A DNA stretch of 64,000 nucleotides from DASZQY01 sp035548515 (GTDB lineage: Bacteria > Pseudomonadota > Alphaproteobacteria > Rhizobiales > Kaistiaceae): contig DASZSW010000026.1 of NCBI GenBank assembly GCA_035548515.1, positions 62,001-126,000 on the forward strand, given 5' to 3'. Positions 22,754-31,919 of the stretch are shown one piece after another. Both the position numbers and the translations under genes were made by a program. The notes below the pieces were generated by a model. The model was given only the letters and a program-made list of their open reading frames with translations, was not told the origin of the DNA and ran no database searches. Each line of letters starts with the position of its first letter. Position 1 is the stretch's first letter.

Positions 22754-23620
22754 GTGACCGAAAAGCTCCGCCTTCCCGACGTCACGATCTGCGCAGCCGA
22801 TTCCGCTTTCGTCGATCTTACGGTGCGCGCCCTCATGCGATCGATGGACCTGTGCGCCTTCGGTGACGCCATCCTGTTCTCCGACGTCGCCCGCGCAGGA
22901 CCTTTCCGCCACGTGCCAATCGCGCCCTTGCGGTCGATTGCCGACTACTCGCGCTTTGTGCTGCGCGACCTGGTCGATCACGTAACGACCAGTCACATCC
23001 TCGTCGTCCAGTGGGACGGTTACGTTGTCGATCCAGCGGCGTGGAAACGCGCGTTCCTGAAGTACGACTACATCGGCAGTGTTTGGCTGGACCAACCCGA
23101 ACATTTGTCGGTCGGCAATGGTGGCTTTTCGCTGCGCTCACGGCGCCTCATGCAGACCGTGCGCCAACTCCCGCATCTGGCCGGTTACAACGAAGACGTC
23201 GTCATCGGTCGCACCTACCGCGCGATCATGGAGCGCGACAACGGCATCCGTTTTGCGCCTTCAAAAATCGCCGGTCTGTTCGCCCACGAATACAAGATCG
23301 AGGCAGGCGTGCCGACGTTCGGTTTTCATGGCGTCGAAAATCTGAGCCGTTACACGACCGACGACGAACTCACCGATATCTGCAAGGCGCTCGACATGGC
23401 GCGCCTGCATCCCGAGAAGATGCTGATCCTCGCCGCCACCTGCTCCGGGGACGGCCATCCGAAAGCGGCGGAAGTCGTTTATCGCGGGCTTCGGAAGCTG
23501 AGATCGCCGATCATCATTCATCGTGTGCTGGTCGACCAGCTCGGTCACGTCGCCGGCGACCAAGTGTTCCACAACCTTGAGGCAATGGTCGGCGCCGAAC
23601 CCCGGCCGCTTGCAACCTAG
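22754..23620 (+). CDS. DUF5672 protein, glycosyltransferase-like
   Basis: A 288-residue cytosolic protein matching DUF5672, linked to polysaccharide biosynthesis loci. Landmarks are HILVVQWDGYVVDP (about residues 82-95), YDYIGSVW and VGNGGFSLRSRRLM, a donor-site-like pattern of GT-A enzymes. Starts at GTG 22754; no strong ribosome-binding sequence. Hydrolase or sugar donor unknown. Located between the element's right end and GntR/HldE genes, the latter also acting on cell-surface sugars. Confidence 0.75.
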   Translation: MTEKLRLPDVTICAADSAFVDLTVRALMRSMDLCAFGDAILFSDVARAGPFRHVPIAPLRSIADYSRFVLRDLVDHVTTSHILVVQWDGYVVDPAAWKRAFLKYDYIGSVWLDQPEHLSVGNGGFSLRSRRLMQTVRQLPHLAGYNEDVVIGRTYRAIMERDNGIRFAPSKIAGLFAHEYKIEAGVPTFGFHGVENLSRYTTDDELTDICKALDMARLHPEKMLILAATCSGDGHPKAAEVVYRGLRKLRSPIIIHRVLVDQLGHVAGDQVFHNLEAMVGAEPRPLAT

Positions 23621-23680
23621 ACCCTCCGCGCGATCCCTGTTAGGTTGGCTCGGTTCCACCAAGGATTGTGTTCCTCCATC

Positions 23681-24412
23681 TTGAGCGAAAGACGCCTCTA
23701 TCCGTCCGGAGGAATACACGGACAAGTTGCACATTCCATAGGCGGTCGCATCGTTTCGGGTGAGATCGCCGAAGGGACGTTCCTGCCGCGCGAGGCCGAA
23801 CTGGCCGAGCAGTTCGCAGTCAGCCGGCAGGCAGTGCGCGAAGCGCTGAAGGTGCTGGCCGCCAAGGGGCTCGTTCAGTCCCGCCGGCGCACCGGCACGC
23901 GCGTCCTTCCGCGCGCTTCATGGAACCTGTTCGATCCGGACGTGATTGCCTGGCATCCGGCAGCGAGCTTCGCGCCGCGCCTGCTGAACGACATCGCGGA
24001 ACTGCGCATCCTGATTGAGCCTGCCGCAGCTGAGTATGCTGCCACACGCGGCGATCGCGCGGCGATCGAAGTGATTGGCGCGACCCTCAGCGCCATGCGC
24101 GAGAACGTCGATAAGGCCGACGCATTCCGCGAGGCGGATGCCGATTTCCATGCGGCGATGTTCGCTGCCAGCGGAAACGAATTCATCGCGCACCTGGCCG
24201 ACATTCTGGGGCCGCTTCTTCGGGAAAGCTTCCGCCTTCAGGATCAGGTGCGCGGCATCGACATCGCCAAGATCGTCCTGCCACGCCATGAGGCGGTCTT
24301 CGCGGCGATCGTCGCGCGCGATGGTAACGAGGCTCGTCGCGCCATGGAAACGCTGCTGACCGCGGCCTCGCGCGAGGTGGCGCGCATCAGCAAGCCATCC
24401 GGTGCCGGCTAG
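23681..24412 (+). CDS. FadR-subfamily GntR transcriptional regulator
   Basis: The 243-residue protein has an N-terminal winged helix (PREAELAEQFAVSRQAVREALKVLAAKGLVQSR, about residues 33-67) and a C-terminal FCD ligand domain. FCD metal-binding positions appear as D in DFHAAMF and His residues in HEAVF. These repressors respond to organic acids or sugar acids. The start is uncertain: TTG 23681 gives the family-like LSERRLYPSGGIHGQ, but no good ribosome-binding site precedes it, and the frame is open from 23645. The stop overlaps the convergent hldE stop. Confidence 0.85.
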   Translation: MSERRLYPSGGIHGQVAHSIGGRIVSGEIAEGTFLPREAELAEQFAVSRQAVREALKVLAAKGLVQSRRRTGTRVLPRASWNLFDPDVIAWHPAASFAPRLLNDIAELRILIEPAAAEYAATRGDRAAIEVIGATLSAMRENVDKADAFREADADFHAAMFAASGNEFIAHLADILGPLLRESFRLQDQVRGIDIAKIVLPRHEAVFAAIVARDGNEARRAMETLLTAASREVARISKPSGAG

Positions 24413-25857
24413 CTATCGCCCTTGCGCACCTTCGACACCGTGCCGGTGGTGCTGTAACCCGCGAGCAGCGGCAGGAACTCGACGCTACCGCCGTTGCCTT
24501 TGACGAATGCCGCACCGGGGATGTCCTGGCCGGCATAGTCCGAGCCCTTGAACAGCAGGTCGGGCCGGATCGCGCGGATCAGTTCCTCCGGGGTGTCCTC
24601 CGCAAAAATAACCACGAGATCGACAGTGCGAAGCGCGGCCAGCACGGCTGCCCGGGCCGATTCATCCTGCACTGGACGGTCCGGTCCCTTGAGACGGCGT
24701 ACGGACGCGTCGGCGTTCACGCCGACGACCAGTCGGTCCACCCGCCGCTTGGCCTGTTCCAGGGAGTGGAGATGGCCGCGATGCAAGAGGTCGAAGACGC
24801 CGTTGGTGAAACCGACCTTGAGGCCGAGGCTTTGCCACAGGCGCACATGCTCGGCCGCCTCGGCGCGGTCCAGCACCCCATCGCCGCGCGCCGCGCCGAG
24901 CGCCTGCCGTAGCTCCTGCGGCAACGCGGTCGCAGTGCCGGGCTTCGATACGACGATGCCCGCCGCCGTGTTGGCAAGCCGCACGGCGTCGGGCAGTGAA
25001 GCGCCGGACGCCAGTGCGGAGGCAATGGTGGCGACGACGGTATCGCCGGCGCCTGTGACGTCAAAGACGCGGTGCGTCTCTGCCGGCACGTGCAGTGGTG
25101 CCGAACCGTCGCGACGCACCAGCGTCATGCCCGCCGAGCCGCGCGTCAGCAGCACGGCATCGATGTTGGCCTTCTCGAGTACGTGTTGGCAGGCCGAGAC
25201 CGCGTCGTCGTCGCTGCGTGCGCGAATGCCGGTGAAGGCGAGCATCTCTTCGATATTCGGAGTGATCAGCGTCGCGCCGGCAAAAACGGACGCGTCCGAC
25301 CGCCGCGGATCGACGATAGCCGGCTTGCCCTCCTTCCGCGCCGCCGCAATCAGGGCGCGGATAGCCGTGTCGTCCAGCGCGCCGCGGCCATAATCGGAGA
25401 GCACGACTGCCTTCGCGGACGGCATCGCCCGCAGTGCGGTCGTGATCAGCGCGTCCCGCACTTCGTGCGAAGCCGGTCCGGGTGCCTCCGCGTCAATGCA
25501 CAGAAGCTGCTGCCACCCGCTGAGGTAGCGTGTCTTCACGCTCGTCTGGCGCTGACCATCAGTGATGAGGCGCGGCGTCATCCGCGCGAAACCGCGGCAC
25601 AGGCCGGCGAGTTCTGCTCCGGGTTCATCCTCGCCAACGAGGCCGACGAGCGTCACGGCGCCGCCCGTCGCCAGCACGTTGGCGGCGACGTTGCAGGCGG
25701 CGCCGGGGAGCGCCCGGCTGCGGCCAAACCTGAGGACAGGGACCGGCGCCTCGCGGGAGATGCGCGAAACGCTGCCCTCGATAAATCGATCGAGCAGTAC
25801 GTCGCCGACCACCAGCACGTCGGCATCTGCAAGTCGGTCAATCAGGCTGGCGTCCAT
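24409..25857 (-). CDS. hldE: bifunctional heptose 7-phosphate kinase/heptose 1-phosphate adenylyltransferase HldE
   Basis: The 482-residue fusion makes ADP-heptose for lipopolysaccharide core. The N-terminal 330 residues are a PfkB-type kinase (GGAVTLVGLVGEDEPG near 66-81; catalytic DVTGAGDTVVA near 269-279). The C-terminal 150 are an adenylyltransferase (GFTNGVFDLLHRGHLHSLEQA near 351-371, with H-x-G-H). Length is typical. It suggests a heptose-containing LPS. It is transcribed alone and leftward; the GntR gene converges on it. Confidence 0.93.
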   Translation of the reverse strand: MDASLIDRLADADVLVVGDVLLDRFIEGSVSRISREAPVPVLRFGRSRALPGAACNVAANVLATGGAVTLVGLVGEDEPGAELAGLCRGFARMTPRLITDGQRQTSVKTRYLSGWQQLLCIDAEAPGPASHEVRDALITTALRAMPSAKAVVLSDYGRGALDDTAIRALIAAARKEGKPAIVDPRRSDASVFAGATLITPNIEEMLAFTGIRARSDDDAVSACQHVLEKANIDAVLLTRGSAGMTLVRRDGSAPLHVPAETHRVFDVTGAGDTVVATIASALASGASLPDAVRLANTAAGIVVSKPGTATALPQELRQALGAARGDGVLDRAEAAEHVRLWQSLGLKVGFTNGVFDLLHRGHLHSLEQAKRRVDRLVVGVNADASVRRLKGPDRPVQDESARAAVLAALRTVDLVVIFAEDTPEELIRAIRPDLLFKGSDYAGQDIPGAAFVKGNGGSVEFLPLLAGYSTTGTVSKVRKGDS

Positions 25858-25972
25858 GGAGCGCGCGAAGTCCGGCGATCAGGCTGGCTGGGCTATATCG
25901 GCGCTGCCGCGCTGCGGCAAGTGAACCACGCCGGCAATGTAAATGCGCATGCGCGCGTAGGGGATCGGGAGC

Positions 25973-26036
25973 GGCTGCGTAAATCACCGGGTAGTCGCAG
26001 CCATCCTCCCGAAAACGTGAGGCGGGCTGCGGCTTT
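25973..26036 (+). promoter_or_regulatory. attenuator-like leader: three mutually pairing segments and a terminator
   Basis: GGCTGCG (25973-25979), CGCAGCC (25996-26002), GGCTGCG (26025-26031) then GGCTTTTTG. The middle segment can pair with the first, freeing the third, or with the third, making a hairpin before a T-run. This on/off geometry is that of transcription attenuators. It lies about 90 bases before an RND efflux operon. No known riboswitch is recognised. Confidence 0.5.
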
Positions 26037-26124
26037 TTGTTCCGTCCGGCTGGCCCGTTATTACGGAATGTTTAGTCGGCAGGCCTAGCTAATCACGCTA
26101 CGCTGCGTCGCAACAGGGTTTGTC

Positions 26125-27423
26125 ATGGCTGCAAGCAGACAGATCGCCGTCATTGTCATCATCATCGTGGCCGTCGCCGTCGGGTGGTTCGGCTACGAGC
26201 GCGGATGGTACGGCCATACCGTGGCCGCGGGGCCGGGTGGCCAAGGCCAGCAGACAGCACAGAACGCGGGTGGCGGTGCCGGGCAGCAGGGCAACCGGCC
26301 GCAGCGCCAGGGTGGCGCGGGCGGCGGGCAAGGCGGTGGCGGATTTGGCGGCGCCTTCGGCCGGGGCGGCCCGGTCATCGTCGTTACGCAGCCCGTTGAG
26401 ACGGACAACTCCGGCATCGAGGTCCAGGCGGTCGGCACCGTTGCCTCCGCCAAGGCCGTGACGCTCTACCCGCAGGTCACCGGCGTGGTCACCGACATAT
26501 CGTTCATGCCGGGTAGCGCGGTCACTCAGGGCCAGCCGCTCCTGCATCTCGACGACGGCGACGAGCAGATCGCCCTCGACAAGGCCAGGCTCGCCGTCCA
26601 GTCGGCGCAGGCGGCATACGATCGCGCCAACCAGCTCGCACAATCCAACAACGCAACTGCAGTATCGGTGACCGATGCCAAGAACGCGCTCGACACGGCG
26701 CAGATCGGTCTCAAAAGCGCCCAGCTCGACCTCGACAAGCGGACGGTCAGCGCGCCGTTCGCGGGCACCGTCGGTCTTACTGACCTCAGCATTGGCGACC
26801 TCGTGAATTCGCAGAAGTCTGTCACCACGCTCGACGACATGACGACTGTGACCGTTGGTTTCTCGGTCCCTGAGCGCGCTTCTGGCCTGGTCAAGATTGG
26901 TGACCCCGTCACCGCCACGACGGATGCGCTTGCGGGCCAGAAGTTCACCGGCAAGGTCATCGCCGTCGACAGCCGCGTGGATCCGACGACTCGCGCGCTG
27001 AACGTCGAGGCCGTGTTGCCGAACGACGCCGCTGCGTTGAAGCCGGGGATGGCATTGACCCTTGTGCTCGATTTCCCCGGCGCGCCGCATCCCTCCGTGC
27101 CGTCATTGTCGATCCAATGGGACCGCCAGGGTTCGTACGTCTGGAAGGTTGTCGATGGCAAAGCTAAGCGCATCGCCGTCCAGATCATCACGCGGCGCAG
27201 TGGTGTCGTGACCGTCGCCGGCGACCTCAAGGAAGGCGATCCGGTTGTGACCGAAGGTGTCCTCCGCATCCGCGACGGAATACAGGTCGCCGAAGCCGGT
27301 TCGTTTGCCGGCGCGGCCAACGGTGGCGGGAATGCCGGACAGCAGGGCAACCGTCAGGGCGGAGGCCAGGGCCGCCCGGCCGCCAACGGGGGCGCGGCCG
27401 GCCAGCCTGCGGCCGGCGGCTAG
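26125..27423 (+). CDS. RND efflux periplasmic adaptor (membrane fusion protein)
   Basis: A 432-residue adaptor with an N-terminal membrane anchor (IAVIVIIIVAVAVGWFGYERG). A long Gly/Gln-rich linker spans residues about 37-85. The lipoyl and coiled-coil hairpin domain follows (GTVASAKAVTLYPQVTGVVTDISF at 106-129; SAPFAGTVGLTDL, about 210-222), then a beta-barrel, and a second Gly/Gln-rich tail after about 395. Both low-complexity ends are unusual for the family. The pump gene follows 12 bases on. Confidence 0.9.
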   Translation: MAASRQIAVIVIIIVAVAVGWFGYERGWYGHTVAAGPGGQGQQTAQNAGGGAGQQGNRPQRQGGAGGGQGGGGFGGAFGRGGPVIVVTQPVETDNSGIEVQAVGTVASAKAVTLYPQVTGVVTDISFMPGSAVTQGQPLLHLDDGDEQIALDKARLAVQSAQAAYDRANQLAQSNNATAVSVTDAKNALDTAQIGLKSAQLDLDKRTVSAPFAGTVGLTDLSIGDLVNSQKSVTTLDDMTTVTVGFSVPERASGLVKIGDPVTATTDALAGQKFTGKVIAVDSRVDPTTRALNVEAVLPNDAAALKPGMALTLVLDFPGAPHPSVPSLSIQWDRQGSYVWKVVDGKAKRIAVQIITRRSGVVTVAGDLKEGDPVVTEGVLRIRDGIQVAEAGSFAGAANGGGNAGQQGNRQGGGQGRPAANGGAAGQPAAGG

Positions 27424-27435
27424 GACACGCTCAGC

Positions 27436-30400
27436 ATGGCAAAGCGCGAAAAGCAGCAAGGCGGGCAGGGGGCGGCCTTCGCGACCCTATTCGTCAGCCG
27501 CCCGGTGCTGGCGATCGTGCTCAACCTGCTGATCGTCGTGGCTGGCATCGCCGCGTTCACCGGCGTCGAGGTGCGCGAGCTTCCGAATATCGACCAGCCG
27601 GTGATCACGGTGCGCACCAACTACAGTGGCGCGACGCCCGAGACCATCGACAAGGAGATCACCGGCATCATCGAGGGCGCCGTCGCCCGCACGCCCGGCG
27701 TCGTTGGCATCTCGTCGCAGTCGAGCGCCGGCCAGAGCCGCGTCACGATCCAGTTCGATTCTTCCACCGACATCAACGTCGCCGCTAACGATCTCCGTGA
27801 CGCCGTCGGCAATATCCGCGGCCTGCCCGACGACGCCGATCCGCCGCAGATCGTGAAGGCCGACACGGGCTCCGACGCCATCATGCGCCTGTCGGCGATC
27901 TCGCCCGACCTGTCGATCGACCAGCTCACCGAACTGATCAACGACCAGGTGGTCGATCGTCTCGCGGCGGTGAATGGTGTCGCCGACGTGCAACTGTTCG
28001 GCGATCGCGATCCGCTGGTGCGCGTCCTCATCAATTCCGATGCGCTTGCCGCGCGCAACCTCACCGTCAACGATCTCACCAATGCGCTGTCGACCGTCAC
28101 GCTCGACGCGCCCGCCGGCCGCGTCGCCGACGACAATCAGTCGCTGCTGCTGCGTGCCGATGCTTCGACAAAATCGGCGGATGAAATTGGCGCTATCCAG
28201 ATCAACCCCAACGTCAAGGTCAGCGATGTCGCCGAGGTAATCTTCGGCCCGGCCGATCAGGTCACGTCGCTGCGGATGAACGGGCAGAACGGAATTGGTC
28301 TCGCCATCGTGCGCCAGGCAAAGTCCAATGCGCTGGACATCTCGACCGGCGTCCGTGCCGCCGTCGCCGAGCTGAGCAAGACGCTGCCCAAGGATGTCAC
28401 GCTGTCGATCTCGTCCGACGACGCGACGTACATTCGCGACTCCATCACCGAGGTCATCCTCACGCTGCTCCTGGCGACCGGGATCGTCGTCGCGATCATG
28501 TACCTGTTCCTGCGTTCGCTGCGGGTCACGTTTATCCCGGCGATTACGGTGCCGATCGCGCTGACAGGGACGTTCGCGGCGATCTGGGCCGCTGGCTTCT
28601 CGATCAACATCCTGACGCTGCTGGCCCTCGTGCTCGCCACCGGCATGGTGGTGGACGACGCTATCGTCGTCATCGAAAACATCTCGCGCCAGCGCAGCCT
28701 GGGGATGGGTCCGCGCGCCGCGGCCGTGCTGGGCGTCCGTCAGGTGTTTTTCGCGGTCATCTCTACCACTGCGACATTGGCGGCGGTGTTCATCCCGATC
28801 TCGTTCTTCCCGGGTGTCGCCGGGCGCCTGTTCTCCGAGTTCGGCTTCGTGCTCGCCTTCGCCGTGGTGCTGTCGGCCTTCGTGGCGTTGACGCTGTCGC
28901 CGATGCTCGCGTCGCGACTCATTGGCGACACGGCACACGAGCACCACAACGCCTTCTCGTCGATGCTCGGCCGCGTGGGCGAATTCTTCGTCCGCCTCTA
29001 CGCGCGTCTGCTTGATGCGGCGCTGGCGGCGCCAGCGATCGTCATTCTCGTGGCGGCCATCTTCGCCGGCGGGGCCTACTTTGCCTTCCAGCTTCTGCCG
29101 TCCGAGCTGACGCCGCCGGAAGACCGCGGCCAGATTCCGCTGTCGATCCGCGGCCCACCCGGCGCGACCGTCGACTACGTCACGGACCAGATGCGCAGCG
29201 TCGAACAGGTGATTGCGCCCTATCTGAAGAGCGGCGAGATCGTGAATACCTTCGCGACCGCGCAGGGCGGTGGCGGCGGCGGCTTCATGTTTGCGACCCT
29301 CGCGCCGTGGGGTGAGCGCTCGCGCAGCCAAGCCGAGATCACCAACGAGATTAACCGCAAACTCCAGGCGATCCCCGGCATCCAGGTGTCGGCCTTCACC
29401 TCCAACAGTCTCGGCATCCGCGGCGGCGGTCAGGGCCTGCAATTCTCGATCACCGGCACCGATTACGACAAGCTCGCCGACACCGCGGACAAGCTGATCG
29501 ACGCCATCCAGGCCGATCCCGTCTTCGCCACCGCACGGGTCAACTTCGACACGACGCAGCCGCAGATTTCCGTGAACATCGACCGCCAGCGCGCGTCCGA
29601 TGTCGGCGTGCCTGTTGCCAACATCTCGAGTGCGATCCAGACGCTCGTGGCCGGCAAGGACCTCGGCAGTTACTACATCGGCGATCAGCCGATCGACATT
29701 GTCGCCCGCGCGCCCGACGGTGCCATCGAGGACCCAACCGGGCTCGAAAACGTCGAACTCCGCTCCAGCGACGGCAAGATGATCCCGCTGTCCTCGCTGG
29801 TGACCTTCACCGAGAGTGCGGTCGCGCCGTCGCTCGCGCGCGAGAGCCAGCACCGTGCCATGCCGATGTCGGCAACATTGGCGCCCGGCATCGACATGCG
29901 GCAGGCGATGAACCACCTAGAGGCGATCCTCGCCAAGAATCTCCCGGCCGGAGAAGGTTTCGTCTACACCGGCGAGGCGAAGGAGCTGAACACGGCCTCC
30001 GGCGGCGTCGTGCAGACGTTCGCCTTCGCTCTGCTGGTCGTCGTGCTGGTGCTGTCGGCGCAGTTCGAAAGCTTCATCTCCGCTTTCATCCTGATGGCGA
30101 CCGTGCCCTTTGGGCTGGCTTCGGCGATGTACGCCATGGTGCTCACTGGCGGCTCGCTCAACATCTACTCCGAAATCGGGCTCGTGATGCTCGTCGGCCT
30201 GATGTCCAAGAACGGCATCCTGATGGTCGAATTCGCCAACCAGCTCCGCGACCAGGGCCAGTCGGTGATGGAGGCGATCCGCAACGCGGCGCTCATCCGC
30301 CTGCGCCCGATCGTCATGACCATGATCGCGACCGTGCTCGGCGGTCTGCCGCTGCTGCTTACCGCCGGTGCCGGCGCCGAGGCGCGGCGTGCGCTGGGCT

Positions 30401-30612
30401 GGATCATCGTCGGTGGCCTCGGCTTCGCGACGATCGCGACGCTGTTCCTGACGCCGGTGGTGTTCAGCCTGCTCGCCCGGCTCTCCAAGCCGCGCATCGC
30501 CGAGGAGCAGCGGCTGGAGCGTGAGTTGGCGGAGGCCGGAGGGCCGCGCGAATTCAAGCCGACGCCACAGGAAGAGGGCGAGGTGCCTGAACTCCCGGCC
30601 GCGGCCGAGTAA
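27436..30612 (+). CDS. RND multidrug efflux pump, AcrB/MdtB family
   Basis: The 1058-residue inner-membrane proton/drug antiporter has 12 predicted membrane helices and two large periplasmic loops. The TM4 motif with two Asp (GMVVDDAIVVIENI, about residues 403-416) carries the proton-relay residues; the C-terminal half ends in GWIIVGGLGFATI and an acidic tail. It works with the upstream adaptor and presumably a TolC-like channel encoded elsewhere, since no channel gene is near. AGGA lies about 10 bases before the start. Substrates cannot be read from sequence. Confidence 0.93.
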   Translation: MAKREKQQGGQGAAFATLFVSRPVLAIVLNLLIVVAGIAAFTGVEVRELPNIDQPVITVRTNYSGATPETIDKEITGIIEGAVARTPGVVGISSQSSAGQSRVTIQFDSSTDINVAANDLRDAVGNIRGLPDDADPPQIVKADTGSDAIMRLSAISPDLSIDQLTELINDQVVDRLAAVNGVADVQLFGDRDPLVRVLINSDALAARNLTVNDLTNALSTVTLDAPAGRVADDNQSLLLRADASTKSADEIGAIQINPNVKVSDVAEVIFGPADQVTSLRMNGQNGIGLAIVRQAKSNALDISTGVRAAVAELSKTLPKDVTLSISSDDATYIRDSITEVILTLLLATGIVVAIMYLFLRSLRVTFIPAITVPIALTGTFAAIWAAGFSINILTLLALVLATGMVVDDAIVVIENISRQRSLGMGPRAAAVLGVRQVFFAVISTTATLAAVFIPISFFPGVAGRLFSEFGFVLAFAVVLSAFVALTLSPMLASRLIGDTAHEHHNAFSSMLGRVGEFFVRLYARLLDAALAAPAIVILVAAIFAGGAYFAFQLLPSELTPPEDRGQIPLSIRGPPGATVDYVTDQMRSVEQVIAPYLKSGEIVNTFATAQGGGGGGFMFATLAPWGERSRSQAEITNEINRKLQAIPGIQVSAFTSNSLGIRGGGQGLQFSITGTDYDKLADTADKLIDAIQADPVFATARVNFDTTQPQISVNIDRQRASDVGVPVANISSAIQTLVAGKDLGSYYIGDQPIDIVARAPDGAIEDPTGLENVELRSSDGKMIPLSSLVTFTESAVAPSLARESQHRAMPMSATLAPGIDMRQAMNHLEAILAKNLPAGEGFVYTGEAKELNTASGGVVQTFAFALLVVVLVLSAQFESFISAFILMATVPFGLASAMYAMVLTGGSLNIYSEIGLVMLVGLMSKNGILMVEFANQLRDQGQSVMEAIRNAALIRLRPIVMTMIATVLGGLPLLLTAGAGAEARRALGWIIVGGLGFATIATLFLTPVVFSLLARLSKPRIAEEQRLERELAEAGGPREFKPTPQEEGEVPELPAAAE

Positions 30613-30613
30613 G

Positions 30614-31849
30614 CTAGATCGGCGCGATCGAGGGCGCCGAGGCGTCCGGCGTGTGCGGCTGCAGGAGCCGACCGCGCTCGGCGATCAGGAAGCACGCGAT
30701 CACCAGAAGCCCCAACACGAAGTAAGCGGCCGCCAGTGTCGTCGTGGTGCCGTTGAAGGCCTGCGCCACCGCGTAGCCGATGATCGCCGCGCCGACCGTC
30801 GAGAACGTGCCGAACACGGCCGCCGCAGTGCCGGCGACCTCGCCCAGCGGCTCCATCGACAGCGAGCCGACGTTGCCCCATGCAAACCCCTGCATGAGTG
30901 TTGCGCCCGCGAGGAACAGCAGGAACGCCCACAGCGGCATGAACCCGGCCGCCGACAGCGCCGCCCACAGCGCGGTGATGATGACGTAGCTGAGCATCGC
31001 GCCATGGGCGAGACGGCGCATGCCGAGGCGGCCCACAAGCCGCGAATTGAGCAGGAACGAAACCGCGAACGCGATGGGACCGACGGCGAAGGCAATCGGG
31101 AAAAGCGCACCGAGGCCATAAATCCCGACGTAGATCTGCTGGGCCGTGTTGACGAAGCCGAGCACCGCGCCGAAGAGGAAGATGCCGGCGAGCCCGTAGA
31201 ACAGCGCCATGCGATTGCCGACAACGAGGCCGAAACCCCGCGTGACGGACTGCACCGTGAGCGGCCGCCGGTTCTCCGCCGTCAGCGTCTCGTCGAGCCG
31301 GAGATAGGCCCATGTACCGAAGGTGATACCGACCAATCCCATGAAGAAGAAGATGCCCTGCCAGGGTGCGGTCAGCAGGATCACCTGTCCAACGTTGGGT
31401 GCGATGATCGGCACGATCATGAACACCGACATGATCATCGACATGATCTGCGCCATGGCCCGCCCGCTGTAGAGGTCGCGCACGGTCGACTGGCTGGCGA
31501 CCGACACCGCGGCCGAGCCGAGACCCTGCGTGAAGCGGAGGGCCAGCAGCGTTCCGAACGTCGGCGCCAGCGGCGCCAGGAGGGCGGCCATAGCGTAAAG
31601 GGTGATGCCGATCAGCAGCGGCCGCCGCCGCCCAAAGCGATCGACGATCGGACCGAAGACGAGCTGTGGCAACCCGAGCCCAAGCAGGAACGACGTCAGC
31701 ACCAGCGACCGGTCATTGGGATTCGCGACGCCGAAGAAATCGCCCATGGTGGGCAGCGCCGGCAGCATGACGTCGATTGCCGCCGCGTTGATGCAGCCGA
31801 GCCCTGCCATCAGCGCGACGAATTCGAACCGGTGAAGTCGCCGTGCCAT
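30614..31849 (-). CDS. MFS multidrug exporter, Bcr/CflA family
   Basis: The 411-residue 12-helix transporter has the MFS signature between helices 2 and 3 (PIVDRFGRRRPLLIG, family G-x3-D-R-x-G-R-R). The N-terminus (FVALMAGLGCINAAAIDVMLPALP) is typical of Bcr/CflA drug-resistance exporters. ATG 31849 is chosen for this N-terminus; upstream frame codons lie before it. It lies between an RND operon and a second MFS gene on the same strand and converges on the RND pump. Confidence 0.85.
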   Translation of the reverse strand: MARRLHRFEFVALMAGLGCINAAAIDVMLPALPTMGDFFGVANPNDRSLVLTSFLLGLGLPQLVFGPIVDRFGRRRPLLIGITLYAMAALLAPLAPTFGTLLALRFTQGLGSAAVSVASQSTVRDLYSGRAMAQIMSMIMSVFMIVPIIAPNVGQVILLTAPWQGIFFFMGLVGITFGTWAYLRLDETLTAENRRPLTVQSVTRGFGLVVGNRMALFYGLAGIFLFGAVLGFVNTAQQIYVGIYGLGALFPIAFAVGPIAFAVSFLLNSRLVGRLGMRRLAHGAMLSYVIITALWAALSAAGFMPLWAFLLFLAGATLMQGFAWGNVGSLSMEPLGEVAGTAAAVFGTFSTVGAAIIGYAVAQAFNGTTTTLAAAYFVLGLLVIACFLIAERGRLLQPHTPDASAPSIAPI

Positions 31850-31919
31850 GTGTTCAGCTTTCGGGGCCAGGGATGATCGCGCGTGACGCCGCGCACGCGT
31901 TGGGCAGAACGATAGCCTA

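Noticed and set aside
23645..23680. TTG 23645 as the start of the GntR regulator
   Set aside because: The first 12 codons are not family-like; TTG 23681 fits the family better, though no ribosome-binding site supports either.
25072..26088. A 338-codon rightward frame over hldE
   Set aside because: Antisense shadow of hldE with a low-complexity product.
27487..29916. An 809-codon leftward frame inside the RND pump gene
   Set aside because: It is antisense to a pump with clear motifs and is made of Asp/Arg/Gly-rich noise.
30521..31876. A 451-codon rightward frame
   Set aside because: Antisense shadow of the MFS exporter gene.
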